Source: Planctomycetaceae bacterium (GTDB lineage Bacteria > Planctomycetota > Planctomycetia > Pirellulales > Thermoguttaceae). From it: a stretch of DNA of 5,186 bases. Under the pieces are notes generated by a model. It made no database searches. It was not told the origin of the DNA and saw only the letters and a list, made by a program, of their open reading frames with translations. The stretch covers positions 1 through 5,186 of the forward strand of contig JAISBG010000763.1 in assembly GCA_031266315.1 (NCBI GenBank), read 5' to 3'. The position numbers and the translations under genes are program-made. Shown piece by piece: positions 5,030-5,186 of the stretch; position 1 is the first letter of the stretch, and each line of letters opens with the position of its first letter.

Positions 5030-5186
5030 TTACGGCGCAACGGATTCACTGCCGGAAATTGAGCCTAACGCTCCCCAAACTCCAAATTCACTGGGACCGC
5101 TTGTAACTTGTTTCGGTGTGATAATTCCAGCTGAGACGCTGTTAATTGTATCAGGAATAAATCGAACCGAACCATCAAACAACGCA
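5030..5186 (-). CDS. DUF1559 prepilin-like protein, C-terminal fragment
   Basis: The last 51 codons of a gene that enters from the right edge, ending at the TAA at 5032-5030. The readable protein is ALFDGSVRFIPDTIN, then VSAGIITPKQVTSGPSEF, then GVWGALGSISGSESVAP. The DG plus following strand is the end of the prepilin-associated H-X9-DG domain, and GVWGALGS-x-x-GSE is the typical terminal motif of planctomycete DUF1559 proteins. The His of H-X9-DG lies outside the window. Such proteins are thought to be membrane-anchored pseudopilin-like envelope proteins of uncertain role. The gene is upstream of, and co-directional with, the sulfatase. It cannot be the other half of the fragment at 1-98, because that gene's C-terminus lies off the left edge. 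Confidence 0.9.
   Translation of the reverse strand, partial: ALFDGSVRFIPDTINSVSAGIITPKQVTSGPSEFGVWGALGSISGSESVAP

Overview
This is an AT-rich window (roughly 40% G+C by eye) that most likely comes from a planctomycete. Four things point there: two fragments of DUF1559-type prepilin-like genes, one giving the N-terminal LVELLVVIAIIG helix with the planctomycete-style LLLPAIQ ending and one giving the DG...GVWGALGS C-terminus; a secreted formylglycine sulfatase; a divergent, extended trigger factor; and many hairpin-forming dispersed repeats. The phylum is inferred from protein families. The low G+C would suit a gut-type or otherwise AT-rich planctomycete rather than the better-known G+C-rich marine genera, but the sequence does not settle this.

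Layout. Positions 1-98 (minus) hold the first 32 codons of a DUF1559 prepilin-like gene that runs off the left edge. Positions 99-1075 contain no convincing gene. They hold a dense cluster of nested inverted repeats (131-464), a strong-looking minus-strand sigma70-type promoter (546-574) aimed at the prepilin gene, an AT-rich spacer, and three diverged copies of a hairpin-bearing repeat (715-820, 824-923, and an inverted partial copy at 931-974). A near-consensus plus-strand promoter (1076-1104) then drives tRNA-Gly(GCC) (1157-1229), which ends at a strong intrinsic terminator (1273-1306). A second promoter candidate (1349-1376) precedes tig (trigger factor, 1400-2899, plus).

The tig gene converges on a secreted sulfatase gene (3221-4747, minus). 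The gap between them holds four copies of a short hairpin element, two in each orientation and pointing at each other (2954-3134). Upstream of the sulfatase are a 10-bp inverted repeat (4811-4841) and a long hairpin built from inverted heptanucleotide tandem repeats (4918-5023). The latter lies just after the stop of a second DUF1559 gene, whose last 51 codons occupy 5030-5186 (minus).

Functionally, the tRNA and tig form a translation and nascent-chain-folding segment. The DUF1559 and sulfatase genes belong to the cell-envelope and exported machinery that planctomycetes carry in many copies, with sulfated glycans as the probable sulfatase substrates. I did not find a defence system, a CRISPR array or a transposase. 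The most unusual content is non-coding: three or four hairpin repeat families, two of which show compensatory base changes between copies, and the 131-464 structured block, which may be a regulatory leader or an undescribed RNA.
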